Positions 6,885 to 14,793 are shown, numbered from the stretch's first letter. The stretch: 17,472 nt of DNA from Crocinitomicaceae bacterium (GCA_030830385.1 JAURNA010000327.1:1-17472), one strand, 5' to 3'. The notes: a model not told the origin generated them from the sequence alone. Numbers and translations are program-made.

Positions 6885-8782
6885 TGAAACAAATTCTTAC
6901 CATACTTTTTGTGCTGGAGGTTATCTCGACTCCACTCTTCGCACAGAAATATTCGGAGGAGACACTGCGTACTACTCTGGACACGCTTGCCACAAAACAC
7001 CCGGGCCTGAACAATCAGCTCCAGTTGAACGTGAGCAACCTGCAGCTATCGGAATTGGTGAACTCAGTCGCACTTGAGAACAACCTCAACGTCAGCATTG
7101 ATCCAGGGTTGAATCAAATGATCTCGTACAATTTCTTTGATGCTCAGGTAAAGGATATGCTTGTGTTTCTCTACTTGAATTTTGAGCTCGAATATGATTT
7201 TATTGGAAGCATTGTTTCCATCCGGAAACGAGACAAAGTGGCAGAGCCCGTAGCTGTGAAACCTCCTCGCCAGGTTGATGTTCGTTACAATCCAGCGAAT
7301 AAGTTCCTCTCCATGAATCTGAAAAACGACACACTTCATCGGGTTGTGGAAGAACTCACAAAAATCTCAGAGCAGAATTTTGTGGTCGACCCCGGGGTTC
7401 GGGATAAAATCGTGAACGCCTACTTTTTGAATCGTCCGTATGAGCAAGTCCTTGAAATGTTCGTTCAGTCGAATGAATTACTCGTCGAAAAAATCGACGA
7501 GTACTACCGTATATCGGGTAATGTGAAAAGTAAGGACAATCCCAATCCAGACAGACGTCCGGGAACAAATTTCCAGAGCAACCGTAAAAATGGTGATTTG
7601 GTCATCACGAAGAACCCTGTGGGTACCGTAGATGTAATGGCGAAAAATGTTGAATTAAACGACATTATTCAGGCTGCTGCGGAAGAAACGGATGTGCACT
7701 ATGTTCTGTATTCCGCATTGACGGGAAAAGGAAACCTCGATGTGAAAGACGTTCGATTCGACGAACTCGCACAAATGCTTTTCAAGGGAACATCGTTCGG
7801 TATCAAAGATCAGGACGGAATCTTCGTGATCGGTGAAGACAAGCAGGAAGGTCTCCGCATAACCGAGATGATTCGTCTGGAAAATCGGACCATCGAATCC
7901 GTGAAGGAAGCTATTCCGGCGGATATGCTTCAGGGGCTCGAAGTGAAAGAATTCAACGAGTTGAACGGATTAATCATCACAGGCAGTCAGCGAAAAATAT
8001 CAGAACTACGAACTTTTATTGAATCCATCGATGTAATTGTACCGATGGTACAGATTGATGTGATGCTCCTCTACTCCAAAAAAGGTTCATCTGTAAATAC
8101 GGGAATCAAAGCAGGAATCAGTGAAACTCCCGTTGAAACATCCGGTGATATATTCCCCGGTCTGGACATCACAATGGGATCACAATCCATCAACAACCTG
8201 CTGAATGCTATCAGCGGCTTTGGGTTCGTCAACCTCGGACAAGTAACGGAAAGCTTTTATGTTTCGCTTTCCGCTCTGGAATCAAACAACATTGTGGAAA
8301 TTGAGAGTACACCGAAAATTTCAACCTTAAACGGTCATGAGGCCAACATCTCCATCGGGGAAACGACGTACTATCAGGAAACCCAGGTAAATGTCCAGAC
8401 CTCTGTTACAAACCAGGGAGTATTGCAATCGCAACAATGGAAATCCATCGATGCGAATCTGACGGTTAAAATTCTTCCGTTCGTAAGCGCCGATGAACAC
8501 GTTACGCTCGGAATTACCGTTGAGCAAGACGCATTCAACGGAGTACAGGGCCCCGGTGCGCCTCCCGATTTGACAACTCGCACATTCGAGTCGACGGTTC
8601 GTGTCAAAAACGGGGAGCTCATCCTGTTGGGAGGTCTCGACAGTAAAACGAAGTCTGATGCAGGGTCGGGTGTACCGATCATCTCCAGAATTCCCATTCT
8701 GAAATGGCTCTTCAGCAGTCGTCAGAAAGACCGGGAAAAATCAAAATTGCACATTCTCATTCGTCCGATTGTAACCTATTAA
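6884..8782 (+). CDS. gspD: Outer-membrane secretin GspD/PilQ-like
   Basis: 632 residues from the ATG at 6884, which shares one base with the gspE stop (TGATG). Signal peptide 1-20 (ILTILFVLEVISTPLFA, then Q). Residues about 45-110 form an STN/N0-like domain, followed by two or three N1-type ring domains up to about 380. The last 250 residues are a clear secretin core: VPMVQIDVMLLYS, LESNNIVEIESTPKISTLNG, the T-x-E-S-T-V-R-V-K-x-G motif, LLGGL, and IPILKWLFSS near the end. It forms the oligomeric outer-membrane channel. There is no obvious C-terminal S-domain for a pilotin. It is slightly shorter than enterobacterial GspD because fewer N domains are present. Confidence 0.95.
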   Translation: MKQILTILFVLEVISTPLFAQKYSEETLRTTLDTLATKHPGLNNQLQLNVSNLQLSELVNSVALENNLNVSIDPGLNQMISYNFFDAQVKDMLVFLYLNFELEYDFIGSIVSIRKRDKVAEPVAVKPPRQVDVRYNPANKFLSMNLKNDTLHRVVEELTKISEQNFVVDPGVRDKIVNAYFLNRPYEQVLEMFVQSNELLVEKIDEYYRISGNVKSKDNPNPDRRPGTNFQSNRKNGDLVITKNPVGTVDVMAKNVELNDIIQAAAEETDVHYVLYSALTGKGNLDVKDVRFDELAQMLFKGTSFGIKDQDGIFVIGEDKQEGLRITEMIRLENRTIESVKEAIPADMLQGLEVKEFNELNGLIITGSQRKISELRTFIESIDVIVPMVQIDVMLLYSKKGSSVNTGIKAGISETPVETSGDIFPGLDITMGSQSINNLLNAISGFGFVNLGQVTESFYVSLSALESNNIVEIESTPKISTLNGHEANISIGETTYYQETQVNVQTSVTNQGVLQSQQWKSIDANLTVKILPFVSADEHVTLGITVEQDAFNGVQGPGAPPDLTTRTFESTVRVKNGELILLGGLDSKTKSDAGSGVPIISRIPILKWLFSSRQKDREKSKLHILIRPIVTY

Positions 8783-9942
8783 TGAGTAGATGGAAGAACA
8801 TATGGAAGCCGCGTAGTCTGGTTGTCATTTTTGCTGACTTCCAGCAGGATTTTGTCGAATTCCGTGCCGGGAAGTTCTCTGTTTCCGATGCGACTCCAAT
8901 CGAAACGCAATTGTTCGATTCCGTTGAAGAAATCATCAAGAACTTCGGCTCTTCCAAAGCCTACCACCTGCACCTTTCAGGTTCCGGTATTCTTTCAAGA
9001 AAAATTGCTGAATCACCTTCGTTTCATCAGGATTTGATCATCAACGGCGATCCGAGTGATTTTTTGTTTACCGAATATACCGATGGAAATACGGTCGCAG
9101 TCTCCTTCTGCCGCTCATCCCTGTATGCATTCATCATGACGTCTCTTGAGGAAGCGAAAGCTCACGTCTACGGAATTTCATGTGGCTGGACACCCATCCT
9201 GGGGATACTTGAGGATGAATCCGTCACACTTGGAATGCGCATGGGAATGAAGCAGGGATTGATTGCTGCATTTGATCGAGAAGACAAACCTCGAAGCAAA
9301 GCAATGTGGAGGGGAGACTCTTACCATTTTCATCAGCTGATGGGAGTTGCAATTGCACACGCCATCCCAGCAACCGAATCACCCCTTGTAACGACAGGCT
9401 GGGAAGATCGGGGCGCTAAGCAGGAAAACTTCGAGCAATTTTCCCGATTCAATGCGTTTGGAATCGGAGCAGTTGGAACCATTTTCTTAGCACTGATCAT
9501 CAATTACTTTTACATCAATCATTTGAACCAGAATATTGCCCAACTTGAGTCTGATCTTTCCACGCACAACGAAAATTTGTCTCTGCTGGAAGGATTGAAA
9601 GAAGAGCAAAAACGAAAAGAACAGTTGATTGCCAGCGCTGGTGTGAATTCGCGCCATTTTCTCGCTTTCTACCTCGATAAGATCGGGAAAAGCGTTCCGA
9701 AAGATATCACGTTATCGGAAATGTTCCTTTTCCCTGTGGAAGGAAAACTGAAAGACAAACAAAAAGTGGAAGTCAATCAGGAGAAAATCCGCGTTGCCGG
9801 ATCAACGAAAGGAAATGAAATTCTCGACGATTGGATGGAGGCCATCGATCGGTTGAAATGGGTACATAGCGTCGAGCTCATCAACTATTTGACCAGTGAG
9901 GATCAGGCGGAATTTGAATTGGAAATTGTTTTGGTACCATGA
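8782..9942 (+). CDS. GspL-like assembly protein (degenerate PilM-like head plus PilN-like tail)
   Basis: 386 residues. The ATG at 8782 shares one base with the secretin stop; an upstream in-frame ATG at 8704 would lie 79 bases inside gspD and is not credible. Residues 1-220 are a soluble cytoplasmic alpha/beta domain in the place of PilM/GspL-cyto, but the phosphate-binding glycine motifs of actin-like ATPases are not evident. One transmembrane helix follows (about 228-247, FGIGAVGTIFLALIINYFY), then a coiled-coil-prone stretch (LNQNIAQLESDLSTHNENL) and a periplasmic ferredoxin-like domain as in PilN (PKDITLSEMFLF ... IRVAGSTKGNEILDDWM). GspL recruits GspE to the platform. The call rests on topology, the PilN-type motifs and position between D and M. 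Confidence 0.75.
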   Translation: MSRWKNIWKPRSLVVIFADFQQDFVEFRAGKFSVSDATPIETQLFDSVEEIIKNFGSSKAYHLHLSGSGILSRKIAESPSFHQDLIINGDPSDFLFTEYTDGNTVAVSFCRSSLYAFIMTSLEEAKAHVYGISCGWTPILGILEDESVTLGMRMGMKQGLIAAFDREDKPRSKAMWRGDSYHFHQLMGVAIAHAIPATESPLVTTGWEDRGAKQENFEQFSRFNAFGIGAVGTIFLALIINYFYINHLNQNIAQLESDLSTHNENLSLLEGLKEEQKRKEQLIASAGVNSRHFLAFYLDKIGKSVPKDITLSEMFLFPVEGKLKDKQKVEVNQEKIRVAGSTKGNEILDDWMEAIDRLKWVHSVELINYLTSEDQAEFELEIVLVP

Positions 9943-10466
9943 CATTTTTTGACAAGTACACATACAAGCAGAAAAATTACGCTTTGATGATTCTAGCTGT
10001 GCTACTCGTAGCCGTAGCCTACAAACGTGCCTTCAGTACTACGTTCGAAACCAAAGGATATCAAACTGAGCTCGAACAAAAATTAGAACGGGCTTCAACC
10101 GCTGATCACGACATTCGTCTTGGGCAAGCGAAACTGGCCCATTTGAATCGAATGCTTGGCGAGGAAAACAACTCTGTGGAGCGAGTTCAGCAAGGCTTCC
10201 TGAATTTCTTCGCGCAAAAAGCAGACGGACTTGCTGTTCACGAAGTAAGCGAAGTAATGCATTTTGATCATCCCGACTTCTCGATCAATACACATCGGGT
10301 CGTTTTGAAGGGAGGCTACCTGAAAACACTTGACTTTCTATATGCACTCGAAAAGGAATTCCGTTTGGCCAAAGTGCTCAACGTTTCCTTTGAGTTCAAA
10401 CGTTACAATTCGAATGAGGAAAAATCCCTCTACACAACAATATTGATCCAAAACTACTTGCGATGA
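9939..10466 (+). CDS. GspM/PilO-like inner-membrane assembly protein
   Basis: 175 residues, ATGA overlap with the preceding gene. A short basic cytoplasmic start (DKYTYKQKNYA) leads into one membrane helix (about 15-28, LMILAVLLVAVAYK), then a coiled-coil segment (about 45-85) and a small periplasmic domain with the alternating pattern HRVVLKGGYLKTLDFLYALE, characteristic of PilO/GspM ferredoxin-like folds. It is expected to pair with the GspL-like protein in the periplasm. Sequence conservation in this family is low, so the assignment leans on topology and position right after the L-like gene. Confidence 0.75.
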   Translation: MTFFDKYTYKQKNYALMILAVLLVAVAYKRAFSTTFETKGYQTELEQKLERASTADHDIRLGQAKLAHLNRMLGEENNSVERVQQGFLNFFAQKADGLAVHEVSEVMHFDHPDFSINTHRVVLKGGYLKTLDFLYALEKEFRLAKVLNVSFEFKRYNSNEEKSLYTTILIQNYLR

Positions 10467-11425
10467 GACGATATATCTACTTTATTCCGGTTTTGATCAT
10501 AGCTGTTTATGGCTGTGAGAAAATCGTTGCCGAAGACATCACGAATGAGACACCGGTGCTCATATTACCCGCTGCAAATGATACCATTAATTTGAATCCC
10601 GTACACTTTAAATGGAAAGCTACAGAAGGGGCCACAAAGTACCACCTGGAGATCGTTTCTCCGGGTTTTGCCAACATCTCATCCTACGCACTTGATAGTG
10701 TAATCGCAGGAACAGACTTCTTCGTCTCTCTCGATTCAAACGAGTATGAACTGAGGCTAACGGCGCTGAATGGAGGATATGAATCTAAGACTTTGGGGCC
10801 TGTTAAATTTTGGGTAGGAGTTCAGCCTTCTCAAACATCCAGCAACGTCGTATTGAACGCCCCTGCGGATCTGGAGTACGTAAATGGCTCCTTTAACAAC
10901 TCATTTACCTGGCAAAGCCTATCAGGTGCTACGAGTTACGAGATATCCGTTCGGCAGGGAATCACATTCGAAACCGGAACAGTGATTGGTTCACAGAACA
11001 ATATTGTAACGACCAATTACACAGAGCCTGCAACACTCACCGAAGGGACGTATACCTGGGGTGTTAAAGCGTATTTATCAGGATCAGAAACCCCCTACAG
11101 CGTACGAACATTGTACGTAGACGAAACCAGTCCAAACACGGCAATACTGAGTATTCCAACCGATTTTTCGTTTTTAACACAAGGGGTGATTACCTTCTCC
11201 TGGAGCAATGGAACCGATCCGGGAACGGTGAACTCTCCGGTAAATTCTTTGCTGGAAATTGCATCGGATAGCGGCTTTACAAATGTTGTGCATTCTTCTG
11301 CAATGGTAGGATCAACAGAGGATGTAAACCTCACACCGGGAACCTATTACTGGCGTGTTACAAACACCGATGATGCCGGAAATACCGCTGGCGCCTCGAA
11401 CACATTCCAATTGACCGTGAATTGA
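10463..11425 (+). CDS. Lipoprotein with three FN3/Ig-like repeats, in the secretion operon
   Basis: 320 residues, ATGA overlap with the M-like gene. Signal peptide with a lipobox ending at Cys18 (IAVYGC, then EK). The mature part holds three similar beta-sandwich-like units at about 30-118, 127-218 and 227-320. Each begins with a Pro-rich strand followed by a W motif (HFKWKATEGATKYHLEI; FTWQSLSGATSYEISV; ITFSWSNGTDPG) and contains a Y-x-W/L-x-V strand near its end (YTWGVKAY, YYWRVTNTDDAGN). This is the fibronectin type III-like pattern common in Bacteroidota surface lipoproteins. Its location between the M-like and C-like genes suggests it works with the machine, perhaps as an outer-membrane or surface partner or a secretin helper. 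That is inference; no pilotin motif is seen. Confidence 0.75.
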   Translation: MRRYIYFIPVLIIAVYGCEKIVAEDITNETPVLILPAANDTINLNPVHFKWKATEGATKYHLEIVSPGFANISSYALDSVIAGTDFFVSLDSNEYELRLTALNGGYESKTLGPVKFWVGVQPSQTSSNVVLNAPADLEYVNGSFNNSFTWQSLSGATSYEISVRQGITFETGTVIGSQNNIVTTNYTEPATLTEGTYTWGVKAYLSGSETPYSVRTLYVDETSPNTAILSIPTDFSFLTQGVITFSWSNGTDPGTVNSPVNSLLEIASDSGFTNVVHSSAMVGSTEDVNLTPGTYYWRVTNTDDAGNTAGASNTFQLTVN

Positions 11426-11913
11426 TGAAGAATAATCGGGTCATAACCATTCTGCTGCTTGCCGTCGTTGGCTTTATCTGGTATAAGGTATTTTTCCGGG
11501 TAAAAGATAGCCTGTTCGCGGAGGATGTAGAAGTGGTTCAACCCAATGAAAGCCAAGATCAATACAAAGCAGTGAAAAGAGATACGGTTCAACTTGCTCT
11601 CGACTATCGCGATCCATTTGGTGAGACGGAGCAGCGAATCAGCCTTGGAAAACCTGAGGAACCCAAGCCAAATCCACCTGTGGTCCGAAATCAACCTCCG
11701 AAGCCGCAGTTTCAATGGCCGAATATCGAGTATTTCGGAATGCTGCGAAAAACGACTTCCACTGACCCTTTGGCGATCATCGGCATTGACGGGTTCAAAC
11801 ATCACATGCGAAAGGGTGAAAAAGTGTACGATGGAGTCACTATAAAAACAATCGGTCGCGACTCGGTTGTTATTTATTACCAGAAAAAATCAAAAGTCTT
11901 CTGGCGGAATTAA
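11425..11913 (+). CDS. GspC/PilP-like periplasmic linker protein, last gene of the operon
   Basis: 162 residues from the ATG at 11425, sharing one base with the previous stop. A single N-terminal membrane anchor (residues 6-20, VITILLLAVVGFIWY), a Pro-rich linker at about 78-100 (EEPKPNPP, NQPPKPQ), then a small beta domain (about 102-162: IEYFGMLRKT, PLAIIGIDG, HHMRKGEKVYDGVTIKTIG, SVVIYYQKK). This follows the HR-domain pattern of GspC and PilP (Y-x-G, a D/NG turn, KxGE, V-x-I-x-x-I, D-x-V-x-I), which contacts the N0 domain of the secretin. The gene closes the overlapping series; no clear intrinsic terminator follows. Confidence 0.8.
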   Translation: MKNNRVITILLLAVVGFIWYKVFFRVKDSLFAEDVEVVQPNESQDQYKAVKRDTVQLALDYRDPFGETEQRISLGKPEEPKPNPPVVRNQPPKPQFQWPNIEYFGMLRKTTSTDPLAIIGIDGFKHHMRKGEKVYDGVTIKTIGRDSVVIYYQKKSKVFWRN

Positions 11914-12067
11914 GCTCAGAATTTCTATCTCACGAATCCGACTGCCGCCGTTTTACTCGATTGTAGTTCGATCAACACGGGTGCACCTTTGTTTCGATTT
12001 TCAGTGTATTGCCGGAACATCACATGAACTAACAATCCGCTCACTCTACCGTTCATCAGCAGTAACT

Positions 12068-12628
12068 TCAACGCCCACGGGAAAACCTGTACCCAATGCT
12101 AATACCGGGAATAGGCCAAAAGTACCCCTGGGGAATCTGAATGAGCGGATTAAACGTGAACATGAATAGAAAGCCGTTGTATCCCTCAAAGCGATAACCG
12201 ATTACGGGGTACAAATTCACGATCGACTCAGTCTCATACAAGTCAGTTGGCAGTCTGAATCGGACCAGATCCAGAAACGTAATCACCGTTCCGGCTCCCA
12301 GCTCAAACTTGGATCGTCTCTTTCCAAACAACCTCGAATACTGAGCATACACAGAAAGATACGGCAACACTTCATGATCGCCTTCCAGGTCATACTTATC
12401 GATTTCCTCCTGTGTAAAATTGGTCGTCTCGTGGTGATTCCAGCCAACTCCTCCTGAAATTCGATTCGAGAGATTCACACCCCATCCACGTTCGTAGTTC
12501 GGAGAAAAATACCCTCTTCCTGCCAATTCGATGTAAATCGCATGCTTTCGCTCAACTGTGTCATTCTTTTGGGCAACAACTCCCAGCGGAAGCAGAATCA
12601 ACACTGCAATACGTATCGCTAATTCCAT
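12068..12628 (-). CDS. Small outer-membrane beta-barrel protein
   Basis: 186 residues on the minus strand, convergent with the secretion operon. Signal peptide of about 19 residues (IAVLILLPLGVVAQ). The mature part shows alternating aromatic/hydrophobic strands with turns (YIELAGRGYFSPNYERGW, GGVGWNHH, LSVYAQYSRLF, KFELGAGTVI, GFLFMFTFNPLI) and ends with GISIGYRFSRGR, so the barrel probably has eight strands. Function is not recognisable beyond the fold. CGAAACTA at 12633-12640, read on the minus strand as TAGTTTCG, is a near match to the Bacteroidota -7 box and lies only a few bases before the start codon. If real, the transcript would be almost leaderless. Confidence 0.75.
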   Translation of the reverse strand: MELAIRIAVLILLPLGVVAQKNDTVERKHAIYIELAGRGYFSPNYERGWGVNLSNRISGGVGWNHHETTNFTQEEIDKYDLEGDHEVLPYLSVYAQYSRLFGKRRSKFELGAGTVITFLDLVRFRLPTDLYETESIVNLYPVIGYRFEGYNGFLFMFTFNPLIQIPQGYFWPIPGISIGYRFSRGR

Positions 12629-12746
12629 GTAACGAAACTAGAGAGACAACCCAATGCATAAAATGATGTGCGTCAGCGTTTTTCATGCTACTTGTCATCG
12701 GTTCATTTCCCTTAAAAATTCGGGAGCAGCATGATTATGAGTGGGG

Positions 12747-12884
12747 ATGAAGAAATTGGAATCAGCACATTCAATTCAAACACCATCCCGTGAAAGGTCC
12801 TCTTCCGAATGGGAAAAGACGCTTTTCGTACTCGCAGTGATTGTTTTGCCGAGCCAGATAAAGAGCAACAATGTTGGGCTATAA
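12747..12884 (+). pseudogene. Truncated 45-codon reading frame ending inside a palindromic repeat
   Basis: ATG at 12747 has GGGG directly before it. The frame encodes a polar start (MKKLESAHS) followed by EWEKTLFVLAVIVLPSQIKS, which looks like the first transmembrane helix of a real membrane protein. It reaches a TAA at 12882-12884, inside the left arm of the 47-bp palindrome that precedes the ATPase gene. The likely reading is that a membrane protein gene was cut by arrival of the ATPase element. No continuation of the protein is visible beyond the right-hand copy at 14401, so the remainder is lost or elsewhere. It could alternatively be a small intact peptide gene. Family unknown. Confidence 0.5.
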
Positions 12885-12926
12885 TTCGCCAAAACTCATT
12901 TTTATCCGTAGTTTTGGCGAACTATA
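12880..12926. repeat. 47-bp palindromic repeat, left copy, upstream of the ATPase gene
   Basis: Left arm TATAATTCGCCAAAACT (12880-12896) pairs with right arm AGTTTTGGCGAACTATA (12910-12926) with one mismatch over 17 bases and a 13-base loop. A second copy of the same length and orientation lies just after the ATPase gene (14355-14401). The right arm ends 11 bases before the ATPase ATG. Most likely an element end, possibly also a promoter or operator for the gene. Confidence 0.85.
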
Positions 12927-12937
12927 AACAGATTGTT

Positions 12938-14353
12938 ATGTCGAATATTGTAGGAAGAATAGCCGAGAAAACCTTGCTTAAAGAGGCCTTTGAGAATAAC
13001 AAGTCTGAGTTGATTGCACTTTATGGACGAAGAAGAATCGGCAAAACTTTCTTAATCCGTGAATATTACAATAAGAGCATCGTTTTCGAAGTAACAGGAT
13101 TGTATGGCGGAAGTATGAAGGACCAACTTGAGAACTTCACTAAGGAAGCCCAAAAAAGAACTACGAATGATGAATTGAAGACGCCAAATTCATGGCTTGA
13201 AGCGTTTACTCAATTGGAAGCGTACTTGAACTCGCTGAAAGGAAAGAGCAAGAAAGTGGTTTTCATTGACGAATTTCCGTGGATGGCCACAGCAAAATCA
13301 AAATTTTTGATGGCATTCGAGAACTTCTGGAACACATACTGCACCAAAAGGGATGATGTTATTGTGGTGATCTGTGGTTCTGCAGCATCCTATATGGTTC
13401 AAAAAATCATTCATAATAAAGGTGGCCTTCACAACCGAATTTCTCGCAAGATTCGATTGCTACCATTTAACCTGAATGAAACAGAGTTATTCCTGATTAA
13501 GAGCGGGATTAAATATACCCGCTATGATATCATTCAGGTTTACATGGCACTTGGCGGAGTTCCTCATTACTTAGAAAAGTTGAACAAAGGGCTGAGTGTT
13601 CCCCAAAACATTGACGCTCTCTGTTTTAGCAAGGATGGAGTCTTGAATGATGAATTTAATCAGTTGTACGTTTCTTTATTTGATGACTCTGAGCGCCACA
13701 TGAAGGTAATCAGAACACTGGCAGGAACCAACAAAGGACTCACAAGAAATGAATTAATTGGGAAAAGTGGACTCCCTTCAGGTGGCGATTTCTCCTTAAA
13801 GCTTAAGGAACTCATGGAATCCGGGTTCGTAACGGAGTACCCTTATTACCAGAACAAAAAGCAACTTACGCTGTACCGTTTGTCAGATGAATACCCCAGG
13901 TTCTACCTCAAGTTTATTGAAGGCAATAAGCATGGTGGCGAAGGAACATGGCAAAGGCTCAGCAACACCCAATCATATACCTCTTGGTCAGGGTTTGTGT
14001 TTGAAACATTATGCCTGAAGCACATTCATCAAATCAAGAAATCATTGCGTATTGATGCCATTTATTCAACGAATAGCAGCTGGTTCAATGATAATGCACA
14101 GGTAGACCTTCTGATAGATCGAGACGATAATGTTATGAATTTGTGTGAAATGAAGTTTTACAATGCTCCTTATACGATTGATAAGAAGTACTATCTCAAT
14201 CTGAAGAACAAAGTATCAGAACTGCAAAAAGAGACGAATACGAGGAAGAATGTTTTCATCACCATGGTGACTACTTATGGAGTTAATGAGAACGAATACA
14301 GCAAAGAATTGGTTCAGAACAGCCTGGATATGGATGCATTGTTTGTTGAATAA
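12938..14353 (+). CDS. AAA+ ATPase with C-terminal PD-(D/E)XK-like domain (ATPase_2/DUF234 type)
   Basis: 471 residues from the ATG at 12938. The frame stays open further upstream (to 12809) but runs through the palindrome and an overlapping frame, and the conserved family start (MSNIVGRIAEKTLL) fits 12938. Walker A is GRRRIGKT at 30-37; Walker B is VVFIDEFPWM with Asp111/Glu112; sensor-like VVICGSAASYM follows. A winged-helix region lies near 270-310 (GLTRNELIGKSGLPSG). The C-terminal 150 residues carry a nuclease-like core, Asp390 and Glu404-x-Lys406 (QVDLLID ... NLCEMKFY), as in DUF234 proteins. This family is widespread and patchy in archaea and Bacteroidota and is suspected to behave as selfish DNA; its biochemical role is unsettled. 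The gene is bracketed by two 47-bp palindromes. Confidence 0.9.
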   Translation: MSNIVGRIAEKTLLKEAFENNKSELIALYGRRRIGKTFLIREYYNKSIVFEVTGLYGGSMKDQLENFTKEAQKRTTNDELKTPNSWLEAFTQLEAYLNSLKGKSKKVVFIDEFPWMATAKSKFLMAFENFWNTYCTKRDDVIVVICGSAASYMVQKIIHNKGGLHNRISRKIRLLPFNLNETELFLIKSGIKYTRYDIIQVYMALGGVPHYLEKLNKGLSVPQNIDALCFSKDGVLNDEFNQLYVSLFDDSERHMKVIRTLAGTNKGLTRNELIGKSGLPSGGDFSLKLKELMESGFVTEYPYYQNKKQLTLYRLSDEYPRFYLKFIEGNKHGGEGTWQRLSNTQSYTSWSGFVFETLCLKHIHQIKKSLRIDAIYSTNSSWFNDNAQVDLLIDRDDNVMNLCEMKFYNAPYTIDKKYYLNLKNKVSELQKETNTRKNVFITMVTTYGVNENEYSKELVQNSLDMDALFVE

Positions 14354-14354
14354 C

Positions 14355-14401
14355 TATACCCCGCCAAAACAACATGAAATACGCAGTTTTGGCGAACTAT
14401 A
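14355..14401. repeat. 47-bp palindromic repeat, right copy, downstream of the ATPase gene
   Basis: Left arm TATACCCCGCCAAAAC (14355-14370) pairs with right arm GTTTTGGCGAACTATA (14386-14401), 13 of 16 bases matching, with a 15-base loop. Its right arm is identical to the right arm of the copy at 12880-12926, while the loops differ. It begins two bases after the ATPase stop codon, so it could also act as a transcription terminator or 3' RNA hairpin. Confidence 0.85.
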
Positions 14402-14441
14402 CAATAGTGAACTCCATTTGATTGAATCCTTAGCTGCGAAT

Positions 14442-14501
14442 TTCTTTCCCAAACTAAGTGGAATTATCGTCTGGCGTTCAACGGAACGAAAGCTCACTTA
14501 A
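14442..14501 (+). repeat. 60-bp direct repeat, copy A
   Basis: Starts TTCTTTCCCAAACTAAGTGG and ends GAAAGCTCACTTAA. It matches the segment at 15567-15626 in the same orientation, with seven substitutions (all transitions) and two compensating one-base gaps. The two copies bracket the beta-barrel gene at 14915-15463. If one extra A is removed, copy A reads as peptide PKLVELSSGVQRNESS, close to copy B, so both may be remnants of a coding sequence. Confidence 0.85.
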
Positions 14502-14659
14502 GCATGATGTAATGAGTCGATCCTTAAAAAGGAATTTTCGCAATCCTAAAAAAGGTGATTTGTCATCTAAATGGCTCATAAGATCCGTTTTTGTGACATC
14601 CTTAAACGATCAATGGTTTCGTTGACGCGTATTTTGCAAGAAAATCAGCTATATCCGCC

Positions 14660-14729
14660 AAAAACCCTGCAATTTTGCCCCTAAAAAATTGGACCAATTC
14701 CCTCTAATGGTAGGTGTTGCAGGATTTTT
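14660..14729. repeat. Imperfect inverted repeat with an inner palindrome
   Basis: AAAAACCCTGCAA at 14660-14672 and TTGCAGGATTTTT at 14717-14729 pair at 12 of 13 positions. The 44-base interval contains the palindrome AATTGG-A-CCAATT at 14687-14699. The nested arrangement could fold as a branched structure. Possibly a remnant of a small non-coding mobile element; no function is assigned. Confidence 0.5.
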
Positions 14730-14793
14730 AAGGAGCGACTGTTTAGTGAAGAAGAAGCGGCTGTATACTGCGCAAACGAATAGGAAGTAAAAA

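Larger units (their letters stand above)
12880..14401. mobile_element. Candidate palindrome-bounded mobile unit carrying the ATPase-nuclease gene
   Basis: The unit runs from the left 47-bp palindrome to the right one and contains only the AAA+/DUF234 gene. The two ends are direct copies of each other, each internally an inverted repeat, and a short reading frame is cut at the left boundary. There is no transposase or integrase and no obvious target-site duplication: GTTGGGC lies outside on the left and CAATAGT on the right. That the whole segment moves as a unit is inference. Confidence 0.5.

Noticed and set aside
11347..11805. 152-residue open frame on the minus strand
   Set aside because: Antisense to the lipoprotein and GspC-like genes, which have clear family features; no domain or ribosome site of its own.
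12809..12937. Longer N-terminus for the AAA+ ATPase from an upstream ATG
   Set aside because: The extra 43 residues run through the palindrome and overlap the truncated frame; the known family start motif begins at 12938.
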